The translations under genes and the position numbers were made by a program. From assembly GCA_012270885.1 (NCBI GenBank), contig JAAXHN010000009.1, forward strand, positions 1 through 48,570: a stretch of DNA of 48,570 nt, read 5' to 3'. Source of the stretch: Acidimicrobiia bacterium (GTDB taxonomy: Bacteria > Actinomycetota > Acidimicrobiia > Spongiisociales > ZC4RG35). The notes beneath the pieces were generated by a model. The model saw only the letters and a program-made list of their open reading frames with translations. It had not been told where the DNA came from and did no database searches. Below, piece after piece: positions 1-7,482 of the stretch; the first letter of the stretch is position 1; the number at the start of each line of letters is the position of its first letter.

Positions 1-165
1 GCGTTAGCGATATATGACCTGCTTATGGGTTATCAAGACATCACCCTTGAAGATGCACAACGGAGATTGCGCCTCTCTGATGAGGAATTGGAAGAGGCCC
101 TCGAGGTGCTTCGTGAGGCGTACCGAAAAGTCTTCGGTGAGCTAGACAGGCCTGTGACTGTTTGA
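1..165 (+). CDS. Partial hypothetical protein (C-terminal end only)
   Basis: Frame 1 is open from the window edge to TGA at 163-165 and encodes the last 54 residues of a protein whose start lies outside the window. The visible part is charged and predicted helical, with segments such as TLEDAQRRLRLSDEELEEAL that resemble a small helix-turn-helix or three-helix bundle. I do not recognise the family. Its TGA overlaps the ATG of the next ORF (TGATG), so the two are probably translationally coupled. It is too short for the ORF track, but the reading frame is clean and the coupling supports it being real. Confidence 0.55.
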   Translation, partial: ALAIYDLLMGYQDITLEDAQRRLRLSDEELEEALEVLREAYRKVFGELDRPVTV

Positions 166-395
166 TGGAATGGTTGATTGCCCTGGCTATCGTCGCCGGG
201 AACACGATCACCGTGTTGATAGTGCAGCTGTTCGGGAATCGCAGGCAGAAAGCAGAGACAGAGTTCAGCATTGTGCAGGCTCAGCATGTGGTGCTGAAGG
301 ATCTGTATGCCGCCCTTGAGAGATCCCAACAGCTACTGGAGGTAAAGGAGCAGCAACTGAACATTCTGCGCCAGGATCTCGTCCCCCACCGGTAG
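165..395 (+). CDS. Small membrane-anchored coiled-coil protein, hypothetical
   Basis: The 76-residue product begins with one hydrophobic segment (about residues 3-22, WLIALAIVAGNTITVLIVQL). A basic turn follows (GNRRQK), then a long amphipathic region rich in Glu, Gln and Leu (about 30-72) that looks like a coiled coil. This layout suggests a bitopic membrane protein with a cytoplasmic helical tail. ATG at 165 is chosen because it overlaps the preceding stop; a TTG at 162 is also possible. No function can be assigned. The gene may work with the upstream partial gene, since they share a 1-nt stop/start overlap. Confidence 0.5.
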   Translation: MEWLIALAIVAGNTITVLIVQLFGNRRQKAETEFSIVQAQHVVLKDLYAALERSQQLLEVKEQQLNILRQDLVPHR

Positions 396-732
396 GTCAA
401 CTTGTCTAGGCTCAGGCCTCGTCATTCAACTCGCCCCCCTTGGGGGAATAGTGGGCCGAAGTGGCAAAAAAGGCCCCGACCAGGAGTTGACTTGCCTGGT
501 CTTGGGGGCTGATACTGGGAGGACAGCTACATAAACCCTCCGGTCCGGGTCCGGAGCTCACCCGGTCTGCGAAACCAGAGGTCACACAACGAAAAGCAGC
601 CTCACCCGAAGCTGGGTTTTCGCGACTTCACAGCTGGTGGTGGCGGTGGGGGAGGGCCCATCGGGGACCCCCGTTTCCCCCGGTTTTCGCGACTTTCCCC
701 GCGGGTTTTCTCTGGCTTCGCGGGGCTTTCGG
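396..732. other. Intergenic region with two hairpins and a 14-bp direct repeat
   Basis: No convincing coding frame is present. A CCCCC-CTT-GGGGG hairpin lies near 434-446, just after the stop of the small membrane protein, and could end its transcript, though no T-run follows. A second hairpin is GACCAGG (478-484) paired with CCTGGTC (495-501). The motif GGTTTTCGCGACTT occurs at 615-628 and again at 682-695. ORF-track entries crossing this region have low-complexity proline/arginine-rich translations and are shadows. Confidence 0.4.
615..695. repeat. Pair of 14-bp direct repeats (GGTTTTCGCGACTT)
   Basis: Two exact copies of GGTTTTCGCGACTT start 67 bp apart, at 615 and 682, downstream of the small minus-strand membrane gene. 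The DNA between them is G/C-tract rich. They could be remnants of a mobile element end, a protein-binding pair, or chance. Confidence 0.35.
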
Positions 733-990
733 CTAGAAGGAGATCGGGGTGAAACTGGTGAAGAATGCGACGCCGCCGAAGACCAGGCCTAGGAGCGACT
801 GGACCTGGCGCTCGGGTTGGCGGATGGCCACCCACCCCATGATCGCCGCGATGCCGCCCAGGATGAACGAGACCGGGTAATCGGAGTAGGTGAACTGGGA
901 GACGAAGTACGAAAAGGCCCGGGCGGCCAGGGCGACGCTCCCCACCACCAGGGTGGTGGTGGCCAGATAGTTGGGGGGCTCTTTGGCCAT
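733..990 (-). CDS. Small integral membrane protein, hypothetical
   Basis: An 85-residue protein starts at ATG 988-990 (MAKEPPNYLA) and ends at TAG 733-735. It has about three hydrophobic stretches: residues 10-30 (TTTLVVGSVALAARAFSYFV), 40-56 (VSFILGGIAAIMGWVAI) and 63-85 (LLGLVFGGVAFFTSF). A short polar RQPERQ loop precedes the last one. The track reports a much longer ORF (733-1641) because the frame stays open upstream, but that extension is the antisense of the lactonase gene and looks non-coding. It is transcribed divergently from the SMP-30 gene. Function unknown; probably inner membrane. Confidence 0.6.
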   Translation of the reverse strand: MAKEPPNYLATTTLVVGSVALAARAFSYFVSQFTYSDYPVSFILGGIAAIMGWVAIRQPERQVQSLLGLVFGGVAFFTSFTPISF

Positions 991-1053
991 TCGGTGGTCC
1001 TTCCGGTCTTGTCCCCTCCCTGCGGATACTACCGGGCGGTAAGATTGCGGCAG

Positions 1054-1944
1054 ATGAGCGACACCCCCCGGATCGACTGCGTGGTGGCGGCCGACGCCGA
1101 CCTCGGGGAGAGCCCGGTCTGGGATCCGGAGCCCGGGGTGCTGTGGTGGGTCGACATTCCCGGGCGGGCGGTCCACTGCTACGACCCGGTGTCGGACCGG
1201 GACAGGACAACTTCGGTCTCTGTCACGCCGGCCGCCCTGGCGGTGAGGGAGCGGGGCGGGCTGGTGCTGGCCACGAACGACGGGTTCTGGGCATTCGACC
1301 CCGATGACGGAGGGATCAACCAGTTGGCTCCCGACCCTGAGCCCGATCTCCCCCGTAACCGGCTGAATGACTCCCGGTGTGACCGCCAGGGGCGGTTCTG
1401 GGCGGGCAGCATGCACGACCCCACCTCCGATAAGGTGGCGGCGGGACGGCTTCACCGGCTCGATCACGACCTCTCGGTGAGCACCTTTGGAGAGGGCCTG
1501 GGGGTCTCCAACGGCCTGGCGTTCTCTCCCGACGGCCGCACCATGTACCACGCCGACACCTGGGCCGAGACGGTGTGGGCCTACGACTACGACCCGGACG
1601 ACGGCGTCCCCTCGGGACGGCGGGTGTTTGCGAAGTTCCATGATCTGGAGGGGCGTCCCGACGGGGCGGCGGTGGACGAGTCGGGATGCTATTGGGTGGC
1701 CCTGGCAAGGGGAGGTCAGATCGTCCGGGTGACTCCCCGGGGGGAGCGAGACCGGGTGGTCTCCTTCCCGGTGAGCGCACCCACCATGGTGGCGTTCGGG
1801 GGACCGGGGCTCGACACCATGTACGTCACCACCATGGGGTCGGGCGCGGTGGGTCCGGATGCGGCCCGTCCGGGGCTGGACGGCGGGCTGTTCGCGTTCG
1901 ATCCGGGGTGTGGGGGGCTCCCCGAGCCGAGGTTCGGAGGGTAG
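1054..1944 (+). CDS. SMP-30/gluconolactonase/LRE family lactonase
   Basis: The 296-residue product matches the six-bladed beta-propeller SMP-30/gluconolactonase family, which hydrolyses sugar lactones using a bound divalent metal. Visible signatures are the N-terminal metal-ligand Glu region (LGESPVWDPEPGVLWWVDI), the NRLNDSRCDRQGRFWAGSM segment typical of the family, and SNGLAFSPDGRTMYHADT. ATG 1054 is chosen because the upstream in-frame extension (to 817) is antisense to the membrane gene and the family N-terminus begins here. Only 3 nt separate it from the aldolase, so the two probably form a sugar-acid catabolic operon: lactone opening, then aldol cleavage of the derived 2-keto-3-deoxy acid. 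The exact sugar cannot be read from the sequence. Confidence 0.85.
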   Translation: MSDTPRIDCVVAADADLGESPVWDPEPGVLWWVDIPGRAVHCYDPVSDRDRTTSVSVTPAALAVRERGGLVLATNDGFWAFDPDDGGINQLAPDPEPDLPRNRLNDSRCDRQGRFWAGSMHDPTSDKVAAGRLHRLDHDLSVSTFGEGLGVSNGLAFSPDGRTMYHADTWAETVWAYDYDPDDGVPSGRRVFAKFHDLEGRPDGAAVDESGCYWVALARGGQIVRVTPRGERDRVVSFPVSAPTMVAFGGPGLDTMYVTTMGSGAVGPDAARPGLDGGLFAFDPGCGGLPEPRFGG

Positions 1945-1947
1945 GGG

Positions 1948-2712
1948 ATGATCCGGAACCTGACCAAGGAGAAGCTTCTCTCGGGGGAGACGGTGGTGGG
2001 GTGCTTCCTCAAGTACGCCGAGGCGGACCTAGCCGAGTACCTGGCGCTTTTGGGCTGGGACTTTTTGGTCTTCGACGGCGAGCACGGGACGATCGAGCCT
2101 GGAGACCTCTCCGGTCTGGCCCGGGCCTGCGAACTCCATGGGGTCACGCCCATCGCCCGGGTGCCCACCAACCTTCCCCACCCCATCCTGCGGTTCCTCG
2201 ACACCGGCGTCCACGGGGTCCACGTCCCATGGGTGAACAGCCCCGAGGAGGCCGAGGCGGCGGTCCGATCGGTGAAATACCATCCCCGGGGTGTCCGGGG
2301 GCTGGCCAGCAACCGGAGCGGCGACTACGGGCTCTCCGAACCTGTGGGCCAGTTCGTGGCCAGGGCCAACCGCGAGACGCTGACCGTGATCCACATCGAG
2401 ACCCTCGAGGCGGTGGACGCCATCGAGGGGTACCTGGACGTCGACGACCTCGACGTGCTGTTCCTGGGGCCCACCGATCTCTCCCAGTCCATGGGTCTGG
2501 CGGGCCAGAAGGGCCATCCCGACCTGGTGGCCGCCATGGACAGGGTGGCTAGGGCCGTGGCGGACTCGGACAAGATCCTGGGACTGTTCGCCCCCACCCT
2601 CGAGGACGCCGCCCAGTGGGTGGGCAAGGGAGCGCGCTATGTATGCACCGGCATGGAGGGGTTCCTGCAGGCCGGAATGGCCGGATACATCGACGGCGTT
2701 CGCCGGCTCTAG
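1948..2712 (+). CDS. HpcH/HpaI aldolase family protein (2-keto-3-deoxy-sugar-acid aldolase type)
   Basis: This is a 254-residue TIM-barrel class II aldolase of the HpcH/HpaI/RhmA family, which cleaves 2-keto-3-deoxy acids to pyruvate and an aldehyde. Family motifs are visible: GWDFLVFDGEHGTIEP (metal/substrate loop), TPIARVPTN, the VHGVHVPWVNSPEEAEAAV barrel segment, HPRGVRGLASNRSGDYG, and HIETLEAVDAIEGYL with its metal-ligand Glu, followed by LGPTDLSQSMG. Length is normal for the family. It starts 3 nt after the lactonase stop, which supports co-transcription. The convergent LysR gene ends 4 nt downstream. Confidence 0.88.
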   Translation: MIRNLTKEKLLSGETVVGCFLKYAEADLAEYLALLGWDFLVFDGEHGTIEPGDLSGLARACELHGVTPIARVPTNLPHPILRFLDTGVHGVHVPWVNSPEEAEAAVRSVKYHPRGVRGLASNRSGDYGLSEPVGQFVARANRETLTVIHIETLEAVDAIEGYLDVDDLDVLFLGPTDLSQSMGLAGQKGHPDLVAAMDRVARAVADSDKILGLFAPTLEDAAQWVGKGARYVCTGMEGFLQAGMAGYIDGVRRL

Positions 2713-2716
2713 AGGA

Positions 2717-3550
2717 TCAGTCCCCTGTCACCAGGCTCATGAGATTGCGGGCGCGCGGGTCGAGATCCGCGTCCGCTCTCCAGACCCCCACTATCCGCCG
2801 GCGGGCTACCAGGGGACCCTCGGAGAGGACGTCTCCGGGTTCGGCGACCTGGCGGGGAAGCACCGTGCGGGCATAGCCCAGCACCGCCATCTGGCGGAGC
2901 ACGGTGGGGTTGGCCGACTCGAGCGCCACCTGGGGGCGGATGCCCTGTTGGGCCAGACCCTGGTCCACCAACAGCCGGGTCCGGGAGCCCGGCGGGTAGA
3001 GAGCCCAGCCCTCGGGAGACCGCCCCGGGGGGGAGTAGATGTGCATGCCCTCGGTGGTGATCGGCTCCGAGCGGTAGGCCGCTCCGGCCGGGCCCACCAC
3101 GAAGGCCAGGTCGATCCGGTAGTCGTCCAGCATCCCCAAGAGCGCCCCCGATTCATCCACCACCAGCTGGAGGTCGATGCCGGCGTGCTCGGTCCGGAGC
3201 CGGGACAGCCCCGATGGAAGGGTGTAGAGGCCGACGGTGTCGATCATCCCCACCCGCAAGGTCCCCACCTCCCCTCTCTCCCAGCCCCGGAGCCAGCGCA
3301 GGAGCTCCGCGGTCTGGCCGAGCACCCCGTCGGCATAGCGGGCCACCCGCCTTCCGGGCTCGGTGAGGACCCGCCGCCGCCCGGCCTTTCTGAAAAGCGG
3401 CACCCCGAGGCGACGGGACAACTCGGCCAGGGAGTGGGACAGGGCTGGCTGGCTGATGGTCAGGTGGGCGGCCGCGTCCGTGAAGGACCCGCGCCGCTCC
3501 ACCTCCTGGAGACCGCGCAGGCTGGTGAAGTTGAGCGACGGTAAATCCAT
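2717..3550 (-). CDS. LysR-family transcriptional regulator
   Basis: This 277-residue LysR-type regulator has the N-terminal winged HTH at about residues 8-68 (FTSLRGLQEVERRGSFTDAAAHLTISQPALSHSLAELSRRLG, then PLFRKAGRRRVLTEPGRRV) followed by a periplasmic-binding-protein-like effector domain (LRVGMIDTVGLYTLPSGLSRLR onward). It is divergent from ino1 and shares an unusually AT-rich 95-bp intergenic region with it, the classic arrangement for a LysR protein controlling itself and its neighbour. It is also convergent with the aldolase gene. The effector is unknown; control of ino1 is inferred only from geometry. Confidence 0.88.
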   Translation of the reverse strand: MDLPSLNFTSLRGLQEVERRGSFTDAAAHLTISQPALSHSLAELSRRLGVPLFRKAGRRRVLTEPGRRVARYADGVLGQTAELLRWLRGWERGEVGTLRVGMIDTVGLYTLPSGLSRLRTEHAGIDLQLVVDESGALLGMLDDYRIDLAFVVGPAGAAYRSEPITTEGMHIYSPPGRSPEGWALYPPGSRTRLLVDQGLAQQGIRPQVALESANPTVLRQMAVLGYARTVLPRQVAEPGDVLSEGPLVARRRIVGVWRADADLDPRARNLMSLVTGD

Positions 3551-3554
3551 AGAG

Positions 3555-3591
3555 ATAACTTATGTTTTATTATAAAAACATTTATTTGACT
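3555..3591. promoter_or_regulatory. AT-rich palindromic operator candidate between LysR gene and ino1
   Basis: Just upstream of the LysR start lie ATAA-C-TTAT (3555-3563) and the inverted repeat ATGTTTT (3562-3568) / AAAACAT (3575-3581) with a 6-bp ATTATA centre. A TTGACT -35-like hexamer for the ino1 direction follows at 3586-3591. LysR-type regulators commonly bind AT-rich dyads of this kind in divergent promoters. Sharp AT enrichment in otherwise GC-rich DNA supports a regulatory role; the -10 assignment is unclear. Confidence 0.5.
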
Positions 3592-3645
3592 AATCAAAGT
3601 GGACGGGGCAGACTATCTCTGGTCGGACACACAGAGGATTGAAAA

Positions 3646-4725
3646 GTGAAAGAAATCAGAGTGGCCATCGTGGGCGTGGGAAACTGCGCCTCCTCGCTGG
3701 TGCAGGGGGTGGAGTACTACCGTGGCGCCGCCACCGACCAGATGATCCCCGGACTGATGCACCCCTCCCTGGGCGGATACCACGTTGGGGACATCCGGTT
3801 CGTGGCCGCTTTCGACGTGGACGCCGGCAAGGTGGGACAGGACCTGTCCAAGGCGATCTCGGCCGGGCAGAACAACACGGTGGTGTTCTTCGACGTCTCC
3901 CACCTGGACGTGACGGTGGAGCGGGGTCCCACCCTGGACGGGATCGGTTCCTACCTGGCGGGCCTTGTGGAGGAGTCGGCGGTCCCCGAGGCCGATGTCG
4001 CCGAAGCGTTGCGCCGGGCCCGGGTGGACGTGGTGGTCTCCTATCTGCCGGTGGGGTCCCAGAAGGCCACCGAGTACTACGCGCGCCAGGCCCTCGAGGC
4101 CGGCTGCGCCTTCGTCAACTGCATCCCGGTGTTCATCGCACGCACGCCCGAGTGGGCCGATCGCTTCCGGGAGGCGGGAGTTCCCATCGTGGGGGACGAC
4201 ATCAAATCGCAGGTGGGCGCCACCATCCTGCACCGCTCGCTGGTGAATCTCTTCCAGGACCGGGGAGTGAAGGTGGACCGCACATACCAGCTCAACTTCG
4301 GCGGCAACACCGACTTTCTGAACATGCTGGAGCGCAGCCGGCTCGTCTCGAAGAAGGAGTCGAAGACCAAGGCGGTGACCAGCCAGTTGGAGACCCGGAC
4401 GCCGGTGGAGGACGTCCACATCGGGCCTTCGGACCACGTTCCCTGGCTGACCGATCGCAAGTGGGCGCACATTCGCCTGGAGGGGACCGGGTTTGGGGAC
4501 ACCCCGCTTTCTGCCGAGGTGAAGTTGGAGGTGTGGGACAGCCCCAACTCGGCGGGGGTGGTGATCGACGCCATCCGGTGCGCCAAGCTGGGCCTCGACC
4601 GGGGACTCTCCGGTCCGCTCCATGAGGCCAGCGCCTATTTCATGAAGTCGCCTCCCAGCCAGATGCGGGACGAGGCGGCGCGCCAAGCGGTGGAAGCCTT
4701 CATTGCGGGAGGTGAAACCGACTAG
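3646..4725 (+). CDS. ino1: Inositol-3-phosphate synthase (actinobacterial type)
   Basis: The 359-residue protein converts D-glucose 6-phosphate to 1D-myo-inositol 3-phosphate using NAD. In actinobacteria this is the entry step to phosphatidylinositol, and in many of them to mycothiol. Motifs seen are the Rossmann start [66 protein letters not shown], and [17 protein letters not shown] with the KKESKT segment. GTG 3646 is chosen because AGAGGA lies 7 nt upstream and the Rossmann motif begins at residue 4. Length matches the short actinobacterial/archaeal type rather than the roughly 530-residue eukaryotic type. It is transcribed divergently from the LysR gene and followed by about 300 bp without an intact gene. 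Confidence 0.93.
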   Translation: MKEIRVAIVGVGNCASSLVQGVEYYRGAATDQMIPGLMHPSLGGYHVGDIRFVAAFDVDAGKVGQDLSKAISAGQNNTVVFFDVSHLDVTVERGPTLDGIGSYLAGLVEESAVPEADVAEALRRARVDVVVSYLPVGSQKATEYYARQALEAGCAFVNCIPVFIARTPEWADRFREAGVPIVGDDIKSQVGATILHRSLVNLFQDRGVKVDRTYQLNFGGNTDFLNMLERSRLVSKKESKTKAVTSQLETRTPVEDVHIGPSDHVPWLTDRKWAHIRLEGTGFGDTPLSAEVKLEVWDSPNSAGVVIDAIRCAKLGLDRGLSGPLHEASAYFMKSPPSQMRDEAARQAVEAFIAGGETD

Positions 4726-5042
4726 ACCTCTCTCACTACAGACCGGCGGAAGGCGGGCACGAACTTGGGACCAAGCCCTTTCGCGAACCCTCGTCTCCAT
4801 TCGCGATAGCCACCCTCGATCTGGCCCGCCTAGCCGCCACCTTGTGAGAGCCTTCTAGTCGTACCAGGCATAGTGGGGGTTTTTCCCCGAAGCACAATCC
4901 TGACGAACGATGTCCCGGTCGGCGAGAGAGGCTGGGTCTTTCCCGGCCTGCCGCCGCGGACCGGTTCCCGCAGGTCGCCGACGGGTTATTCGCGGAGGCT
5001 CTCGATGTCCCTCCAGCCGTAGGAGACCTCGGTCAGGTCCAT
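4726..5042. other. Non-coding stretch containing decayed 3' remainder of a GNAT gene
   Basis: No intact gene is visible. On the minus strand this DNA directly follows the 47-codon GNAT fragment at 5043-5186 and would correspond in position to the rest of that gene. All three minus frames are interrupted or have non-protein-like composition. A GGG-rich stretch near 4877-4890 (GGGGGTTTTTCCCC) could form a short hairpin. Confidence 0.35.
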
Positions 5043-5186
5043 TCACCACGATGTCCGTTCGGGATACGAGAGGCCGAGGGGGAACTCGGCCGGCATCACT
5101 CCCGCGTAGGTGGCCCGCCAGGAATCGATGTGCCCCCTGGCGATGGACGAAGCGTCGGAGAGACGCGCCGCCCTGATGCGTACCAT
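5043..5186 (-). pseudogene. N-terminal remnant of a GNAT-family N-acetyltransferase
   Basis: A 47-codon ORF, too short for the track, runs from ATG 5186 to TGA 5043-5045. Its translation begins VRIRAARLSDASSIARGHID and continues with SWRATYAGVMPAEF and LSYPERTSW. This is the typical opening of GCN5-related acetyltransferases (I-R-x-A-x-x-x-D-A..I...H..SWR.TY.G..P...L..LS...R...W). Full GNAT proteins need about 150-170 residues; here the frame stops at the first conserved Trp and no acetyl-CoA-binding motif (Q/RxxGxG/A) appears in the following 300 bp. It starts 6 nt after the molybdenum enzyme stop, so it was probably the last gene of that operon. Confidence 0.55.
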
Positions 5187-5192
5187 GCTCGG

Positions 5193-7451
5193 CTACCGGG
5201 AGCCTGCCTGGATGGCCTGCCAGACGCGGACCGGCGTGAGGGGCATGTCGAGGTGGTCCACCCCCAGGGGCCGGAGGGCGTCGATCACCGCGTTCTGGAC
5301 CGCAGCGGTGGCGCCGATGGTCCCCGCCTCGCCGATTCCCTTGACGCCCAGAACGTTCTGGATGGTGGGGGTGACGGTGTGGTCGATCTCCACCGAGGGC
5401 ACATTGGACGCGGTGGGCACCAGGTAGGTGGTGAGGTTGGAGGTGAGCGGATTGGCCTCGGGGTCGTAGAGGACCTGCTCGGAGAGCGCCTGTCCGGCCG
5501 CCTGGGCTATGCCGCCGTGGATCTGTCCGTCCACCAGGCGGCGGTTGAGGATCTCTCCGCAGTCGTCCACCGCCACGTGGCGCAGATAGCGGACGTCGCC
5601 GGTCTCGGTGTCCACCTCCACCACCGAGATGTGGGTCCCGAACGGGAAGGTCGCCTCCGCCTGGTCCAGGGAGAGTTCCGCCGAGAGGCCGTCTTCTGCC
5701 GCTTGGGCCAACTCTCCCCAGGTCATGGCCGTCTCGGGCGACCCCGCCACCGCCACCCGGCCGCCTTCTGTGACCACTACGTCGTCGAGGGCCGCCTCGC
5801 GGAGGTGGGCGAAGAGCCTCCGGCCCTCCTCGGCCACCCGCCGGCCCGCTTCCAGCATCGCCGGTCCGCCCAGTTGCAGCGAACGCGAGCCCATGGTGCC
5901 CCCGCCGGTGGCCACCCGGCCGGTGTCGCCCTGGATGTAGGTGATTCGCTCCATGGGGACCGACAGGACGTCGGAGACGATCTGGGTGAGGGAGGTCTCG
6001 TGCCCCTGGCCGTGGGAGGAGAGGCCGGTTGCGATCTCCACGGTGTCGTCGGGGTGGACGGTGACCGAGCCCCATTCGCTGCGGCCCTGGGGCGCGGTGA
6101 TCTCCACGTAGGTGCTGAGCCCCACCCCCAGCCTCCACCGGTCGCCCCTGGCCGCCCGCTCGGCCTGCTCTCTGCGCAGGCTCTCGTAACCGGCCATCTC
6201 CAGGGCTCGGTCCAGCGCCCTGTCGTAGTCGCCCGAGTCGTAGAGTTGGTCGGTGGGGGTCCGGTAGGGGAACTGGTGGGGCTGGATGAAGTTGCGCCGG
6301 CGGACCTCGACCGGGTCGAGGCCTAGTTCCACGGAGAGGAGGTCCATGCATCTCTCCAGGTAGGAGGTGGCCTCGGGGCGGCCCGCTCCCCGGTAGGCGT
6401 TGATCGGGCAGGTGTTGGAGACCACCGACTGGTAGGTGAAACGCACCTTGGGGATGTGATAGGCGCCGTTGGCCACCATGATGCTGAACTCGGGCAAATA
6501 AGCGCCGAAGTAGACGTATGCGCCGGCTTCTGCCACCACGTGCACGGAGAGGCCGGTGAGCGTCCCGTCCCCGCGGGCACCCAGTTCCACGGTCTGGTAG
6601 TGGCCCCGGCCATGGGGGAGGGATAGAAGGTTCTCCTCCCGGGTCTCCTGCCAGCGGACCGGGCGGGAGAGGCGGTGGGCGGCTGCGGCGCACAGGACCT
6701 GCTCGGGCATGGGGGCGATCTTCACGCCGAACCCCCCGCCCATGTCGGGCACACGGACCCGCACCAGGTCCCGGTCGATGCCCAGGCACCGGGATATGGC
6801 GTTGCGGTGGACGAAGGCGTTCTGGGATCCCGTCCAGACGTCCAGGCGGTCCCCGTCGGGGACGGCCAGGCAGTTGCTGTTCTCGAGGGGCACCCCCGCC
6901 ACCCGCTGGTTGTAAAAGCGCGCCCGGATCACCACCTCGGCATCTGAGAGGGGATCCTCTCCGGCCTGTCCGGTGGTGTCGAGGGCCACGTTGGTGCCCA
7001 TCTCGGGGAAGAGGAGGGGAGCGTCCGGGGCCAAGGCGTCGACCGGGCTCTCGACCGCCGGCAGCGGGTCGATCTCCACCCACACCTTCTCGGCGGCGTC
7101 GGCGGCCTGCCGGTCGGTCTCGGCCACGACGATCGCCACCGCCTCTCCGGTGAACCGCACCCTCTCCGCGGCGGGGACCGGTTGGCCGAAGCCCGGATCG
7201 GCGCCCGGCGACCCGGCCGGCAGGGCCCGCAGGCCCAGGTCCGAAGCGGTGTAGACCGCCACCACCCCCGGAGAGTCGTTTGCTTCTTCGGTGTCGATGT
7301 CGGTGATGACGCCGTGGGGGACGTCGGAGCGCACCACCTTCATCCACAGGGCGTCGGGTCGCTCGAGGTTCCCCACGAACCGGCCGCGGCCCCGGATCAG
7401 GCGGGGATCCTCGACTCGCTTCACGGATGCACCGATGACAGAACTGGGCAT
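5193..7451 (-). CDS. Molybdopterin-binding hydroxylase large subunit (xanthine dehydrogenase/CoxL form II-like)
   Basis: The 752-residue protein belongs to the xanthine oxidase superfamily molybdenum-cofactor subunit, which hydroxylates aldehydes or N-heterocycles, or in the CO-dehydrogenase branch oxidises CO. It opens with IGASVKRVEDPRLIRGRGRFV, contains MGGGFGVK and the active-site loop NAYRGAGRPEA, and ends with VKGIGEAGT, which carries the catalytic Glu. The AYRGAGR loop is that of form II CoxL-like proteins, not the AYxCSFR loop of genuine aerobic CO dehydrogenase, so CO oxidation is unlikely. The FAD (CoxM) and 2Fe-2S (CoxS) genes that normally flank it are absent here, so electron-transfer partners must be elsewhere or replaced. 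It lies 31 nt downstream of the E1 beta gene on the same strand. Confidence 0.85.
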   Translation of the reverse strand: MPSSVIGASVKRVEDPRLIRGRGRFVGNLERPDALWMKVVRSDVPHGVITDIDTEEANDSPGVVAVYTASDLGLRALPAGSPGADPGFGQPVPAAERVRFTGEAVAIVVAETDRQAADAAEKVWVEIDPLPAVESPVDALAPDAPLLFPEMGTNVALDTTGQAGEDPLSDAEVVIRARFYNQRVAGVPLENSNCLAVPDGDRLDVWTGSQNAFVHRNAISRCLGIDRDLVRVRVPDMGGGFGVKIAPMPEQVLCAAAAHRLSRPVRWQETREENLLSLPHGRGHYQTVELGARGDGTLTGLSVHVVAEAGAYVYFGAYLPEFSIMVANGAYHIPKVRFTYQSVVSNTCPINAYRGAGRPEATSYLERCMDLLSVELGLDPVEVRRRNFIQPHQFPYRTPTDQLYDSGDYDRALDRALEMAGYESLRREQAERAARGDRWRLGVGLSTYVEITAPQGRSEWGSVTVHPDDTVEIATGLSSHGQGHETSLTQIVSDVLSVPMERITYIQGDTGRVATGGGTMGSRSLQLGGPAMLEAGRRVAEEGRRLFAHLREAALDDVVVTEGGRVAVAGSPETAMTWGELAQAAEDGLSAELSLDQAEATFPFGTHISVVEVDTETGDVRYLRHVAVDDCGEILNRRLVDGQIHGGIAQAAGQALSEQVLYDPEANPLTSNLTTYLVPTASNVPSVEIDHTVTPTIQNVLGVKGIGEAGTIGATAAVQNAVIDALRPLGVDHLDMPLTPVRVWQAIQAGSR

Positions 7452-7482
7452 TGGGTGTATGGTAGGGCTGGGAGGACGGTCC

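Noticed and set aside
478-501. Intrinsic terminator for the small left-edge genes
   Set aside because: The GACCAGG/CCTGGTC hairpin has a 10-nt loop and no T-run; kept only as a hairpin in the intergenic entry.
615-695. CRISPR-like repeats
   Set aside because: Only two 14-bp copies, no third unit and no cas genes anywhere in the window.
4855-7347. 830-codon minus-strand ORF overlapping the molybdenum hydroxylase
   Set aside because: Same strand but wrong frame; composition is Arg/Gly/Pro-rich, and the true frame (5193-7451) has all catalytic motifs.
5193-7451. Genuine carbon monoxide dehydrogenase large subunit
   Set aside because: The active-site loop is AYRGAGR, not AYxCSFR, and the small and medium subunits are missing.
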